DNA from: Cephalotus follicularis
Lineage: Eukaryota > Streptophyta > Magnoliopsida > Oxalidales > Cephalotaceae
Assembly: GCA_001972305.1 (NCBI GenBank)
Contig: BDDD01001800.1
Span: forward strand, 133,235 to 197,234
DNA length: 64,000 nt
Reading direction: 5' to 3'
The notes beneath the pieces were generated by a model. The model was not told where the DNA came from and did not search any database. It saw nothing but the letters and a program-made list of their open reading frames with translations. Below, one piece after another: positions 1-11,500 of this stretch. Positions within the stretch are counted from its first letter, which is position 1, and every line of letters starts with the position of its first letter. Made by a program: the position numbers and the translations under genes.

Positions 1-866
1 CAAGGAGGGGAAACCGGTGGATAAGGGGAGTTATCAGAGATTGGTGGGGAGACTGATATATCTCACTCATACTAGACCTAATATAGCCTTTGCAGTGAGT
101 ATTGTGAGTCAATACATGCATGACCCCCATTCATCCCACCTTGAAGCTGCTTACAGAATTTTAAGATATTTGAAATCTTCTCCTGGTCGAGGCATCTATT
201 ATCACAAAACAGTCATTTGACAGTAGAGGCATACACAGATGCAGATTGGGCTGGATGTCCAGATGGTAGGAGGTCTACTTCAGGCTACTGCATATTTGTT
301 GGTGGTAATCTTGTCACATGGAGAAGTAAAAAACAAATGGTTGTAGCCCGATCTAGTGCTGAGGCTGAATTCAGAAGTGTCGCTCATGGTATATGTGAAT
401 TATTATGGCTGCAAGGACTTCTAGCAGATTTGAACTTCCCTGTCCAAAGTCCCATGAAGTTATTTTGTGACAGTAAATCTGCTATTAATATTGCTCATAA
501 TCCTGTGCAGCATGACAGAACAAAACACGTGGAGATAGATCGCCACTTCATTAAAGAAAAGTTGGAACAAGGAGTGATCATCATGCATTTTATTTCCTCT
601 GAAGCTCAATTGGCAGATGTCTTCACAAAAAGTCCAGGGGGAAAATTGTTTTGTCCTATTGTAAGCAAGTTGGGCATGATTGATATCCATGCACCAACTT
701 GAGGGGGAGTGTTGTTATTCATACGTTATTTTTAATATTCCTTCCGTATTTATTTCTTTCCTTTCCTGGGTATGTCCAGGTTCTATGTATCTCAATATGT
801 TATGAATATAAATAAAGGGCTTTGAGTCACTATTGACACAAGCCATTCTCACAATTCTACTACCAG
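1..866 (+). mobile_element. Copia element B1, 3' end with LTR
   Basis: This is the 3' end of a Ty1/copia element: end of reverse transcriptase, RNase H, a purine tract (GAGGGGGAG) and a 3' LTR at 710-861 beginning TGTTGTTATTC. ACCAG at 862-866 is the right TSD; the left copy is outside the window. The LTR matches those of B2 except for a 3 bp deletion. The insertion is antisense inside the gag of A1. Confidence 0.9.
17..702 (+). pseudogene. B1 pol: reverse transcriptase end and RNase H
   Basis: The first segment (17-220) carries the end of the reverse transcriptase region with [16 protein letters not shown] and [14 protein letters not shown] one-base loss near 205-215 shifts the frame. The second segment (to the TGA at 700-702) is RNase H with [23 protein letters not shown] and the terminal ADVFTKS signature of copia pol. 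A closely matching RNase H segment is present in B2 on the other strand at 15398-15887. Without the frameshift this part looks intact, suggesting a fairly recent insertion. Confidence 0.9.
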
Positions 867-1176
867 AATACAACACACTCAAATAACTCCATAAATCCTT
901 CACAGTATCAATGTGAGTCACAAGGTCAACAATCTTATTATCCATAGAATTCAACAATTGTCCAAATATACGAGCATCCTCCCGAAGCCATGTTTTTGTT
1001 TCAGGTTCACTTTTGGGTGGTGTCGCAGTCAGATGATCCTCTTTCTTTTGTCCAGTAAGAATCAAAGTCACAATTTTACGCCATTGTTGATAGTTATTAC
1101 TACATTCCAATTTCTTATCAGTGATATGACTTGACGAAGAGGATACAACCTCTGTAATAACACTTTTCGACTCTAT
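867..1176 (-). pseudogene. A1 gag N-terminal fragment
   Basis: Residues reading NNYQQWRKIVTLILTG and [19 protein letters not shown] match the gag start of A3 and A4 in this window. The start codon of A3 (ATG) is ATA here at 1174-1176, so translation could not begin at the usual place. The frame is cut at 867 by B1. Confidence 0.8.
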
Positions 1177-1454
1177 TTACAATGAAATTGCAAACCCAAC
1201 TCCAAACAAATATACCCACAGCAACTGAATCAACGAAGACACACAATAAACAAACAAAAATGACCTCACATCCGCTGGACTGGTGAACTACAAGCAAAAC
1301 CAACCACAAAAGAAGTACCAACTCACCAGTGGTATATACATCAACCAACTCAGTTCACAACTGTGGCAAAAAATGGCTTCACAGCACATCAACACTGTCC
1401 CACAAGATCAACAGTAGCATCAACAACAAAACCAGCCAAAAAATTCTTTGTATC

Positions 1455-1720
1455 CGTGGAGATCGGCCCGATATCAGAAGATTCTCTCGCCTGAGGGGCG
1501 AGATCGGCGCCGGAGGGTCGAGATCAGCGCCAAAGGGTCGAGATCGACGCCGGATCAGCGAGATCGGTGCACGATCGGCGCCGGAGGGACGAGATCGGCA
1601 TTGGATCCCAGAGATCGGCGTAGGCCCCGGAGGGTTGAGGATACCACCGGGTTTGGAGATCGGTGCCAAATCCACGCGCTGGAGAAAAGAGCGTGCAGAT
1701 CGGTGCTGTCGCCGGAGTAT
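1455..1720 (-). repeat. GATCGGCG-type repeats in A-family leader
   Basis: About ten degenerate copies of an approximately 18-22 bp unit (GAGATCGGCGCCGGAGGG-like on the + strand) fill the untranslated leader of A1. Related but fewer copies occur in the leaders of A3 (17900-18060), A4 (20870-21030, opposite strand) and G (38010-38110). The GC content is far above the AT-rich surroundings. Confidence 0.7.
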
Positions 1721-2003
1721 TTGACCCGCTGGAGGGGAAGAGCAGCCTGTGCGACACATTGACGAAGGCGTGCGGCGTTGTGCGGCGCCGATGAAGGCGT
1801 GCAGTGTTGTGCACTATGTTTTTTTTTTTTTTTGGTTTTTTTTAAAATATTAAATTAGCCTAGGCTTTGAGACCATATTAGTTAGAATTGAGAAAGCAAA
1901 AAGTGTCAAACAAATTAGTCTGCACTGACTATATAATTATAATGAGGTATAATTTGATATAAAGACTAATTTACCTTTAACCTTAATTGATCCTTATCTA
2001 ACA

Positions 2004-2334
2004 AACACCAGGGATAATGGTCAATAATATATTTCCATTAATGAAATGTATTTCTTAATAAATCGAATAATCTTGAATTACAAATAGTCTGGCAGCACAT
2101 CAAATGTGATTGTCTTGTAGGCATACTACTATCAATTGATGGTAGCTCTTTCCTAGCTATTATAAATTCTAGCTTCCTAGCTTCTTATGTTTTTCTTTAC
2201 TTTGTATACAATCTAGGTAATGCAGGATTTGTCTTTGCTATTTGAATGCATGAAAGAAGGCGTCAATGGTTCTCGCTTTTCCATTTTTTTCTCCACCCTG
2301 TGCATGCTCTCAATTTCTCTGTTTCTTTTACCAG
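2004..2334 (+). other. CNGC intron, host part
   Basis: AT-rich sequence between the A1 LTR and exon a, with a pyrimidine-rich tract before the acceptor. I see no gene. Confidence 0.6.
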
Positions 2335-2595
2335 AGGGTTAATGAATGTCTCCGAAAAGCCTGCCATGACTCTGGAATCAATAATTGTGTGAAGTTCATA
2401 GATTGTGGGAATGGGAATGATATTGAGGACTTTCGTTCTGATCAGACATGGGAAAACTGGATAAACAATACTGATGCTGTTGCTTGTATTATGGGAAGTG
2501 GTTTTAATTATGGAATTTATGTCCAAGCTGTTGGACTTACCACGCAAACTAGCATCATCACAAAATATGTATATTCGTTGTTCTGGGGATTCCAG
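2335..2595 (+). CDS. CNGC20: CNGC exon a: S5-pore extracellular loop
   Basis: The acceptor ...TTTTACCAG precedes AGG GTT AAT and the donor is CAG|GTAATC. The 87 codons start [14 protein letters not shown] and end YSLFWGFQ. The loop contains four cysteines (CLRKAC, NNC, DCG), followed by a Trp-rich segment and an aromatic run entering the pore helix. The cysteine-rich loop is typical of the CNGC19/20 clade. The exon starts and ends in phase 0. The upstream intron contains elements A1 and B1. Confidence 0.92.
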
Positions 2596-5500
2596 GTAAT
2601 CTTCTTATAATCTCTTCATTTTGGCTGTCCTTTTTATATTAAGTAAATTATTTTTACTAATATCCTCAACTGTTTATTGGTTGGGTAGAAGTTTGTTTTG
2701 GGTAAACTAGAAACTTGCTCTGTCATGAGGATAAAGGAGGATGTCAAAGTGCCGCTTAGAGGCCTAATTTTTTTAACGTAATGCCTCAATGTGTGTTTTT
2801 AAATGGTCAAACCTAAGGCACTGACCTTGCACGATTCCCTTGCATCATCTTCTGGTGTGTTTATTCGATTTTCCTGTTCGTGAGGACCCCATCTCCTTTG
2901 TGGAAGTTAAGTTGCTTGAATGTTGTTGAGTTTTCTCTATACCTGAATGTAGTGCAGAATTTGTTTTTGTGTTGTATGGATGTGAGTGCAGCATAAGACC
3001 ACTTCCAGTCATCAATTTTTCTTTCTGTCCTTTGCCCAGCTTCTATAAAAACTTCTGCAGTGCTCGACTATCTCCACAAATGATCAAAATAACAAGAAGA
3101 CTTGGCTGCCAACAAGCTGAGAGCTACTACTGCTGTTCTTTTGGGCAGCTTTGGCAAACTCCTTGTGAACGTTAGAGTAATTACCGGAGAGAAAAAAACT
3201 CAACAGGACCTCCGATTATAGACCATAAAAAGGACCAACATCCATGTCAAGTTCTGTGTCACTCTCTACTTGTTATATGGGAGCTTCAAGCCAAATATTA
3301 GGTGTTCAGGATCGCTTGGTCACAGTTTACATATAAGCTGCAGCTTGGCTCAAGCTTGAGTCAAGCTCTAATAGTCTTCAGTTTATCTCATTTCTTTTGG
3401 CTTGTGATATTTATTTTGCGATTCAGAGTACTACTTTGCCACAGTTTATGGCATCCTTCTTGTGTTATATTTCTTCGATGATCAATCAAGTCAGTCACAT
3501 TGTAAGTTCCATGAGCTAACCATAACACCTGTTGAACTTGTACTTTGTTTGTGTGATTAAAAGCAAATCAGTACTCTTGCTGGAAATCAAATTCCAAGCT
3601 ATTTTGTCTGGGAAGTTCTTTTTACCATGGCTATTATTGGACTAGGCCTCTTGCTCTTTGCTCTCCTAATTGGAAATATGCAGAACTTTCTCCAAGCTCT
3701 TGGACGGAGGTACAGATTTTCATTAACAGTTTGATTTGTTGACTTCTACGCAAAAGCCCCTTGTGTTGAACATAGTGTATAGAATGTGGGTTGTTATAGA
3801 TCTTTCTTGTTTTTTCTCTACCTTCTGTTTCAATACTATTTTCTTGCAAGTGCATATATGGCCTGGATTGCAGCATCTTCTGTGCATTTTTCCCCTACCT
3901 GAGAATTTGTAGAGCATGTTTGTCCAACCCTTAACAATTTTGGAAAGAGATCTCAATTTATTCTTTGTACCTTTATGATACAAATTATACATGGCTGGCC
4001 TTGATGACTTCATAATGGTTAGTGATCTTAAGTTCTGATTTAATATGTGTTGGTCAGAATTGAGAGAACAAAAGTGTCAGTAAAATTAGTTTGCACTAGT
4101 TATGTATTTATAATGAGGTACAACTTGATATAAAGACTAATTTACCCTTAACCCTAATTTATCCTTATCTAACACTCCCCTTCAAGCTAGAGCATACATA
4201 TCATACATGTCCAGCTTGTTACAAATAGTTTTAATTCTCCCACTGCCTAAGGACTTTGTAAACACATCTGCAATCTCTCAAAGTTGGTCGAAATGAGCTT
4301 TTGTTGAAGCTTCTCACGAACGAAATGACAATCTACCTCAATATGCTTATTACGTTCATGAAATACAGGATTTGAGGCAATATGAATTGCAGCTTGGTTA
4401 TCACACCACAACTGCATCGGACACGGGTCATCATACCCAAGTTCACTCAATAATTGTCGTATCCACATCAATTCACATGTAACATTAGCCATAGCTCTAT
4501 ACTCTGACTCGGCACTAGAACGTGCAACTACACTCTGTTTCTTGCTTTTTCATGAAACAAGGTTGTCTCCAACAAAAACAGAATAACCAGTAGTAGACCT
4601 GTCAGAAGGAGACCCTGCCCAATCAGTATCGGAAAAACCTTCAACCCTGTTAAGATCTCCATCTCTAAAAGCATACTTGTAAGGAGGAGGTATTTCTCAA
4701 GTATATATATTGAACAAACTCAGTTAATCTCTTTAATGTGGAATTCACATCCTAACATCTACCCTCACGTGCAACGTGGACTTATACACAAATTGTCCCA
4801 CACGTGGGCCAACCTTGCTCTGATACCATGTTAAGATCTCATTCCCTAAAAGCATGCTTGTAAGGAGGCAGTATCTCTCAAGTATATAAATTGAACAAGC
4901 TCACTTAATCTTTTCAACGTGGGATTCACATCCTAACAAATTCGATGATGACCAGGATCACAATAGAACAACCCACGTCCTGGACTACCCTTAAGATACC
5001 TCAACATACGAAAAACAACATCCCAATGAGAAAACCGAGGAGATGATAAGAATTGACTAATCACACTCACAGGACAAGTAATATCAGGGCGAGTAACAGT
5101 TAAAAAATTAGGTTTACCCACCCATCTACGATACTTATCAGGATCCTCTAATACATCTCCACCATCTACCATAAGCTTTTGGTTAGGATCCGTTGGAGTA
5201 TCAAGTGGTTTGGAACCTAACATCCCAGTTTCATCCAATAGATCAAGTACATATTTAAGTTGGGACATAAAAATACCTTTACTTATCAATTGTGCTACTT
5301 CAATACCCAAAAAATACTTGAGTCGTCCCAAGTTTTTATTTTGAAACCTCTGCTGTAGGTAAACTTTCAGCAACCGAATACCCTCATGATCATCTCCTGT
5401 GATCAAAATGTCATCAACATACACATTAAACAAAATCCTCCTAGTGTTAGAGTGACGATAGAACACTGAATGATCACCACTACAATGGACAATTCCAAAT

Positions 5501-8500
5501 TCAATTACAACATCAGTAAAGCGACCAAACCACGTCCGGGGTGACTGTTTTAACCCATATAATGACTTCTTAAGCTTACACACCATCCCAGGCTCCCCCT
5601 GAGCAACAAGTCTTGGTGGTTGCTCCATATATACTTCTTCTTGTAAATCACCATGTAAAAAGGCATTTTTAACATCTAATTGATACAAGAGCCAATGGTG
5701 AGAAGCTGCAAGAGAGACAAAAAGTGTAACATATGCAATTTCAGCTACAGGTGAAAAAGTATCAGAATAATCAACGTCATATGTCTGGGCATATCCTTTG
5801 GTCACAAACCTGGCCTTTAAACATGCACGAGAACCATCTGCATTGACCTTAACTGCATATACCCAACGACAACCAATAGTAGTCTTACCATCAGGCAAAA
5901 GAACTAATTCCCAGATTTGATTCTGTGCGAAAGCCACCGTTTCTTCTTCGATAGCTTTCTTCCACCCAGAATGAGATAATGCCACAAAAATAGATTTGGG
6001 AACAGGGTAGGAACCAACAGTGGAAAGAAAAGAAAAGAAAGTAGGCGAAACATTTGTATAAGAACAAAAGATGAAATGGGATGTGTAGTACAACTGCGTT
6101 TACCTTTTCTGAGTGCAATAGGAAGGTTAGGGGGATCGACAAAGAAGGAAGAGTCTTGCAAAGTAGTAGAGTCAGGGTGCTCAGCAATAGTACGTGGACG
6201 AGGACGACGAGTGTATACCTGGCGAATCTTTGGAACAGGACGGGATGATGGAGCTGTTGGTGAGTTGGTAACAGAACGTTGAATAACGTAGACTGGAAAA
6301 TCATCAACTGCTTTCGACTCATCGGACGTCCCAAACTGATAAGGAGTGGTCTTAAAGAAAGACACATCAGCAGGTACAACATAACAATTAAGCTCAAAAG
6401 AGTAACATCGTTATCCTTTTTGAGCACGGGAATACCCAATAAAGATACACTTGAGAGCCTTAGTATCTAATTCTGATACACTCATCGGACGTCTCAAGCG
6501 GTTAAGATTGCATCAGCCCAAAACATTTTTTGAACTTTCATATGAAACAATAATGTTCTAGTAACCTCCAACATGTGTCGATTTTTCCTCTTAGCAAGTC
6601 CATTTTGGTGTGGAGTATATGGGCAAGAAGACTGATGAATCATACCATGTCTTGTCAGAAAATCAGAATAAGGAGCAGAAAAGTACTCCTTAGCATTATC
6701 ACTACGCAAAATACAAATAGAAACACCAAACTGGGTTTGAATTTCAGCAACAAAAGCACAAAATATAGAGAATAAATCAGAACGATTTTTCATTAAATAG
6801 ATTCACTCGAGAGTGATCATCCACAAAAATATCAAAATATTTAAATCATTAGTTTGACGATACAGGGCCAGGTCCCCAAATATCGGAATGAACAATATGA
6901 AATGGGTGCGTAGACCGCTTATTGACTCGAGGAGGGTAAGACACACGATGTTGTTTTCCAAACTGACACGACTCACATTCTAAATTAGATAAAGAACTCA
7001 AACTACGAACCAGTTTCTTCAGACTTTGTGGAGATGGATGACCCAATTGACAATGAATTTGAACTGGTGATAACACACTGGAACATGCAAGAGATGAAGA
7101 TGCATCAATGATATAAAGGTCACCTAACTCCCACCCTTTACCAATCATCTTCCCCGTCATGAGATCCTGAAAAATACAAAAAATCAGGGTAGAATAAGAC
7201 ACAACAATTAAGTGCTTTAGTTAAGTTTACTTATTGACAATAAATTGTGTTATTTATAATTATTTATTTTAAATTACAAGTTTGGGCCTAATATTAAGTT
7301 AAACCCATATTTTTGTGAAGGCCTAACACTAGCCTATATAAATAGATATTATTATCTGATTTCATGGTATCAGAGACATAACCTAGTTAAGAAACCCTAG
7401 CAACCGACCGGAAAAAAACCCACCGTTCATGCGTTACTGTTCATCATGAATACTGTACATGCGTTACTGTTCATTCGAACAGTACCCGCAAATTTGAGAT
7501 TCTAAGTCATTTGTTTTTTCGAGTTCGGCTTAAGGTATTTCATATTTGTTTGGTCAAAGAATAATTGCCTTAGATGTTGTGAAGTGATTTAATGTGATTT
7601 GTGTTCGATTTGCGATCCGGTTGAGTAGTTTCATTATGTGTTGTGGTGTTTTTAATCTCAATCGGATCTATCTTGTGCATTTGTGGTGATTTGCCCCTCA
7701 GACTTCATCTCCTATGATATCTGAAAATAGTGTTATGGTAGCACAGGGTGGTAGTGGTGGTCATGGGAACTCTCGTGGTAGTTAGGGTGTTGATGGTCGT
7801 GGTTGTGATCGTGGCCGTGGAGATGGTAGAGGTGATCCTCGTGGAGGAGGACAAATGGGTGATTCTCGAGGTGGGACCAAAACTGGACGATTTTGTACTC
7901 ACTGTCAGCGTGCTGGACATACTATAGATTATTGCTATGATCTTCATCTGGAGTTGCGAAGTTTGCATGCCTCACTTGATACTGGTAGTCACTCAGCTAC
8001 TAATTCTTCATCTACTGAATTTGTTGGACAAGGTATGACGACATTGACCTTGACTCGTGCTGAGTGTGATGAGATGGTCTGATCTCGACATGCTACTGGT
8101 CCTTCTGGTTCTGTAGCTACGTTGGCACAACATGGTAAGTCTGAGTCCACCTGTTTGTTATCTAGTACTTTTTAGCATTGAGTTATTGATTCCGGTTGTA
8201 CAAACCACGCAACGGGTGATAAAAATATTCTTTCTGATACAACCCCTAGTCCATTCGCCACTGTCACCTTAGCTGATGGTTCCAAGTCCAAAGTGGCTAG
8301 TACAGGTTCTGCCATCTTGATTCCAAACTTTCCTTACAGTTTGCTGTCTATTAGTCGTCTTACTCATGATCTTGATTGTATTGTTTGGTTTTCTGCCACT
8401 TTTTGTGTTTTTCAGGATCGGAAGATTGGACACCAAATCGGTGATGGGCGTGAGTCTGGTGGACTTTATTTTTTGGATCATGATATTGTGGCTGCTGCTG

Positions 8501-11500
8501 CTACTGTTCACAAGACAGATGATGCCTACAAACTACATTGCTGTCTTGGTCATCCATCAGCAGATGTACTTCGTCACTTTACTTATTTATCGTTGTCGAG
8601 TCTTCAGTTTAATTGTGACACATGTCAGTTAGGTAAACATCATCGTGTGTCTTCCCTTCCTCGGGATGTGAGGAGTGTTTCTCAACCATTTGAGTTAGTC
8701 CACTCAGATGTTTGGGGTCCTTGTCATGAGTCTTCTTTTGGTGTAAAGTACTTTGTTACTTTTATTGACGACTATAGTCATACAACTTGGTTATGTTTAA
8801 TAAAAGATCGTACTGAAGTTTCTTAATCTTTCTTTTCCTTTTATGCTGAAATTCTTAATCAATATGGTGTATCTATTAAATGTCTGCTTATTGATAATGC
8901 ACGTGAATATTTCTCTAATTCTCAGTTTATCCATTTTCTCGAGTCCCGTAGCATACTTCACCAGGGTTCTTGCGCTTATACTCCTCAACAAATGGGGTAG
9001 TTGAATGCAAAAATCGTCATTTAATGGATGTTTCCCGTTGTTCGCTTCTTCACACAAATAATCCTAAATCCTTTTGGGGATATGCATCTCTTGATACATT
9101 ATAAATCGTCTTCCATCATCTGTATTGAATGGAGCTATTCCTAATACTATTCTTCACCCAGATCGACCTCTTTGGTCTATTCGGCCTCGGGTATTTGGGT
9201 GCGTTTGTTTTGTTTATTTATTGACGCCTGGTGTTGACAAATTATCTTCTAGAGCTGAAAAATGTATTTTTGTGGGTTATTCAAAAAGCTCAAAAGGGAT
9301 ATTGTTGTTATAGTCCAAATTGACGTCGTGTAACTGTATTTGCTGATGTGACATTTTTTGAGGATCAAGAATATTATAACATAGATCCACAGCCATAATT
9401 TTCTACGTTGGAGCTTTCTCTATCCATTGTTCCTTAGTCAGAGCCAAAACCTGTACAGGTATATACTCGTAGACACCAATCTGTTACACAATCAATTGAT
9501 CATCCGCATCAGCATGACCTACCACCTCTAGCACCTGTCTCTTATCCACCTAATTCTGAGTTACCCATTATTGATCCACCCGATTCTGGGTCGTCCATTG
9601 CTGATGTACCTGTGTCTGAGTCGCCCGTTCCTCATTGTACACGTTCTAAAAAGGAACCCGGTATCCTTTATTACACTTTGTGTCTTACGCTAACCTATCA
9701 CCTGATATGTCTGCTTTTGTATCATCTGTTTTTTCTGTGTCTATGCCTGGTAGTGTGCAAGAAGCTTTGGCTCATCTAGGTTGGACCCGTGCAATGGAGG
9801 ATGAAATGACTGCATTACGTGGTAATAACACTTGGGATCTTGTATCTTTACCACCTGGTAAGCAATTGGTTGGGTGTCATTGGGTCTTTGTGGTTAAATA
9901 TCATCTCGATGGTACAATAGAAATGTTGAATGCTCGTCTAGTGGCCGAAGGATATACTCAAACCTATGGCGTTGATTATGATGAGACGCTCTCTCCGATG
10001 GCCAAGATTCATTCGGTTTGTATTCTTGTATCATATACAGCTCAGTTTCATTGGCATATACATCAGTTGGACGTGAAGAATGCCTTCCTTCATGGTGATA
10101 TTCATGAAGAAGTATATATGGAGCAACCACCTGGGTTTGTTGCTCACGGGGAAAAAGTTTGCAGGTTACGGAAGGTTTTATATGGTCTGAAACAATCTCC
10201 TCGTGCTTGGTTTGGGAGATTTAGTTATGTTGTGCTTAAGTTTGGGATGAAACGGTGCAGTTTTGATCACTCAGTTTTCAGTATGTCTTCCTTAGATGGA
10301 TGTATTATTCTCTTGGATTACGTGGATGATATTATTGTTATTGGAAGTGATGTTAGAGGCATACAGTGACTCAAGCAGTTTTTGCAATGTGAGTTTAGTA
10401 TTAAAGATTTGAGTCGCTTGCGTTATTTTCTGGGTATTGAGGTTGCGTATTCTGATGTTGGTATTGCTCTTTAACACAGAAAGTATACTCTTGATATCTT
10501 AGGAGATGTAGGGCTTCGTGATGGTAAGCCTATTAATACGCCTATGGATCCCCGTGTGAAACTCGATAATGAACAAGGTGATCTTTTGCATGATCCTGAA
10601 AAATATCGACGATTAGTTGGCAAGTTGAATTATCTCACTATTACTCATCCAGATATTTCTTTTGTTGTTATTGTGGTTAGCCAATTTATGAGTGCTCCTC
10701 GTACCCCTCATTGGCAGGCAGTTCTACAAATCGTCAGGCATTGAAAAAGAGCTCCTGGTCGAGGTTTAGTATTCTGAGATCAAGGACATCTTCATATATC
10801 TGGATACTCTGATCCAGATGCATCGGAGGTTGTAGGATACTCATATACAGATTGGGCAGGATGTCCTATTGATTGTCGTTCCACTTCAGGTTACTGTGTC
10901 TTTCTTGGAGGAAATTTTGTGTCATGGAAGAGCAAGAAGCAACCCATAGTTTCCCGCTCTAGTGCTGAAGCAGAATATCGAGCGATGGCTAATGTCTCAA
11001 GAGAACTACAGTGGGTCCGAATGTTGTTGGCTGAAATTGGATTGCCAATGCAAAGATCGTCAATCCTTCATTGTGATAACCCGTCAGCTATGCATATTGC
11101 CAGTAGATAGCTTATCTACTTGATCAAGTAGATCAGCTTTACCCTAATTAAATATACTAACGTTTGATGACCTTGGAATTTTAATAAATTTCACCCTTTA
11201 AATCATATAATACACCAGTTACAACTAAAGGAGAATAATATCTTGTAAAGTACTTGCATAGTGTTGAAAACTGTTAATCAGAAATTAGAGATCAAAGTGT
11301 CAGACAAATTCATCTGCAGTAATCATATTATATTTATAGTGAAGTACAACTTGATATAAAGACTAATTTATCCTTAACCCTAATTTATCATTATCTAACA
11401 CTTCCCCTCAAGCTGGAACATACATATCATATATGCGCAGCTTGTTACAAATAGTTTTTATCCTTCCACTGCCTAAGGACTTTGTAAAGACATCTGCAAG

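Larger units (their letters stand above)
867..2003 (-). mobile_element. Copia element A1, 5' end (LTR, leader, gag start)
   Basis: On the minus strand this runs from an LTR (1876-2003, beginning TGTTAGATAAGG) through a degraded tRNA primer site (TGGTCTCAAAGCC for TGGTATCAGAGCC), a long GC-rich leader (about 1180-1875) and the start of gag, where B1 is inserted. The remainder should lie left of the window. It sits in the intron upstream of the first visible CNGC exon. Confidence 0.85.
4048..7247 (-). mobile_element. Copia element A2, 5'-truncated, with TRIM inside
   Basis: On the minus strand, the 3' LTR is 4048-4174 with an adjacent purine tract (AAGGGGAG), then RNase H, reverse transcriptase, integrase and the gag-pre-integrase domain up to 7202. 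Gag and the 5' LTR are absent: at 7248 the sequence changes to the LTR of C1. A TRIM is inserted in the RNase H at 4648-4938. Family membership follows from near-identical coding motifs in A3 and A4. Confidence 0.88.
7248..11110 (+). mobile_element. Copia element C1, 3'-truncated
   Basis: The 5' LTR is 7248-7374 (TGTTATTTATAATT...GATTTCA, with TATATAAATAG as a likely TATA box), the primer site TGGTATCAGAGAC follows at 7375, then an untranslated leader, a gag remnant and pol. The sequence stops in mid RNase H at about 11110; the end of pol and the 3' LTR are missing. The element starts inside A2, whose 5' part is also missing, so one deletion may have removed both ends. Confidence 0.87.

Noticed and set aside
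1379-1759. Overlapping Arg/Pro-rich frames on both strands in the A1 leader
   Set aside because: They arise from GC-rich leader repeats, have no conserved counterpart in A3 or A4, and overlap each other.
4817-4828. TGGTATCAGAGC sites as tRNA fragments
   Set aside because: Each lies directly beside an LTR and is a primer-binding site complementary to initiator tRNA-Met, not a tRNA gene. No cloverleaf is present.
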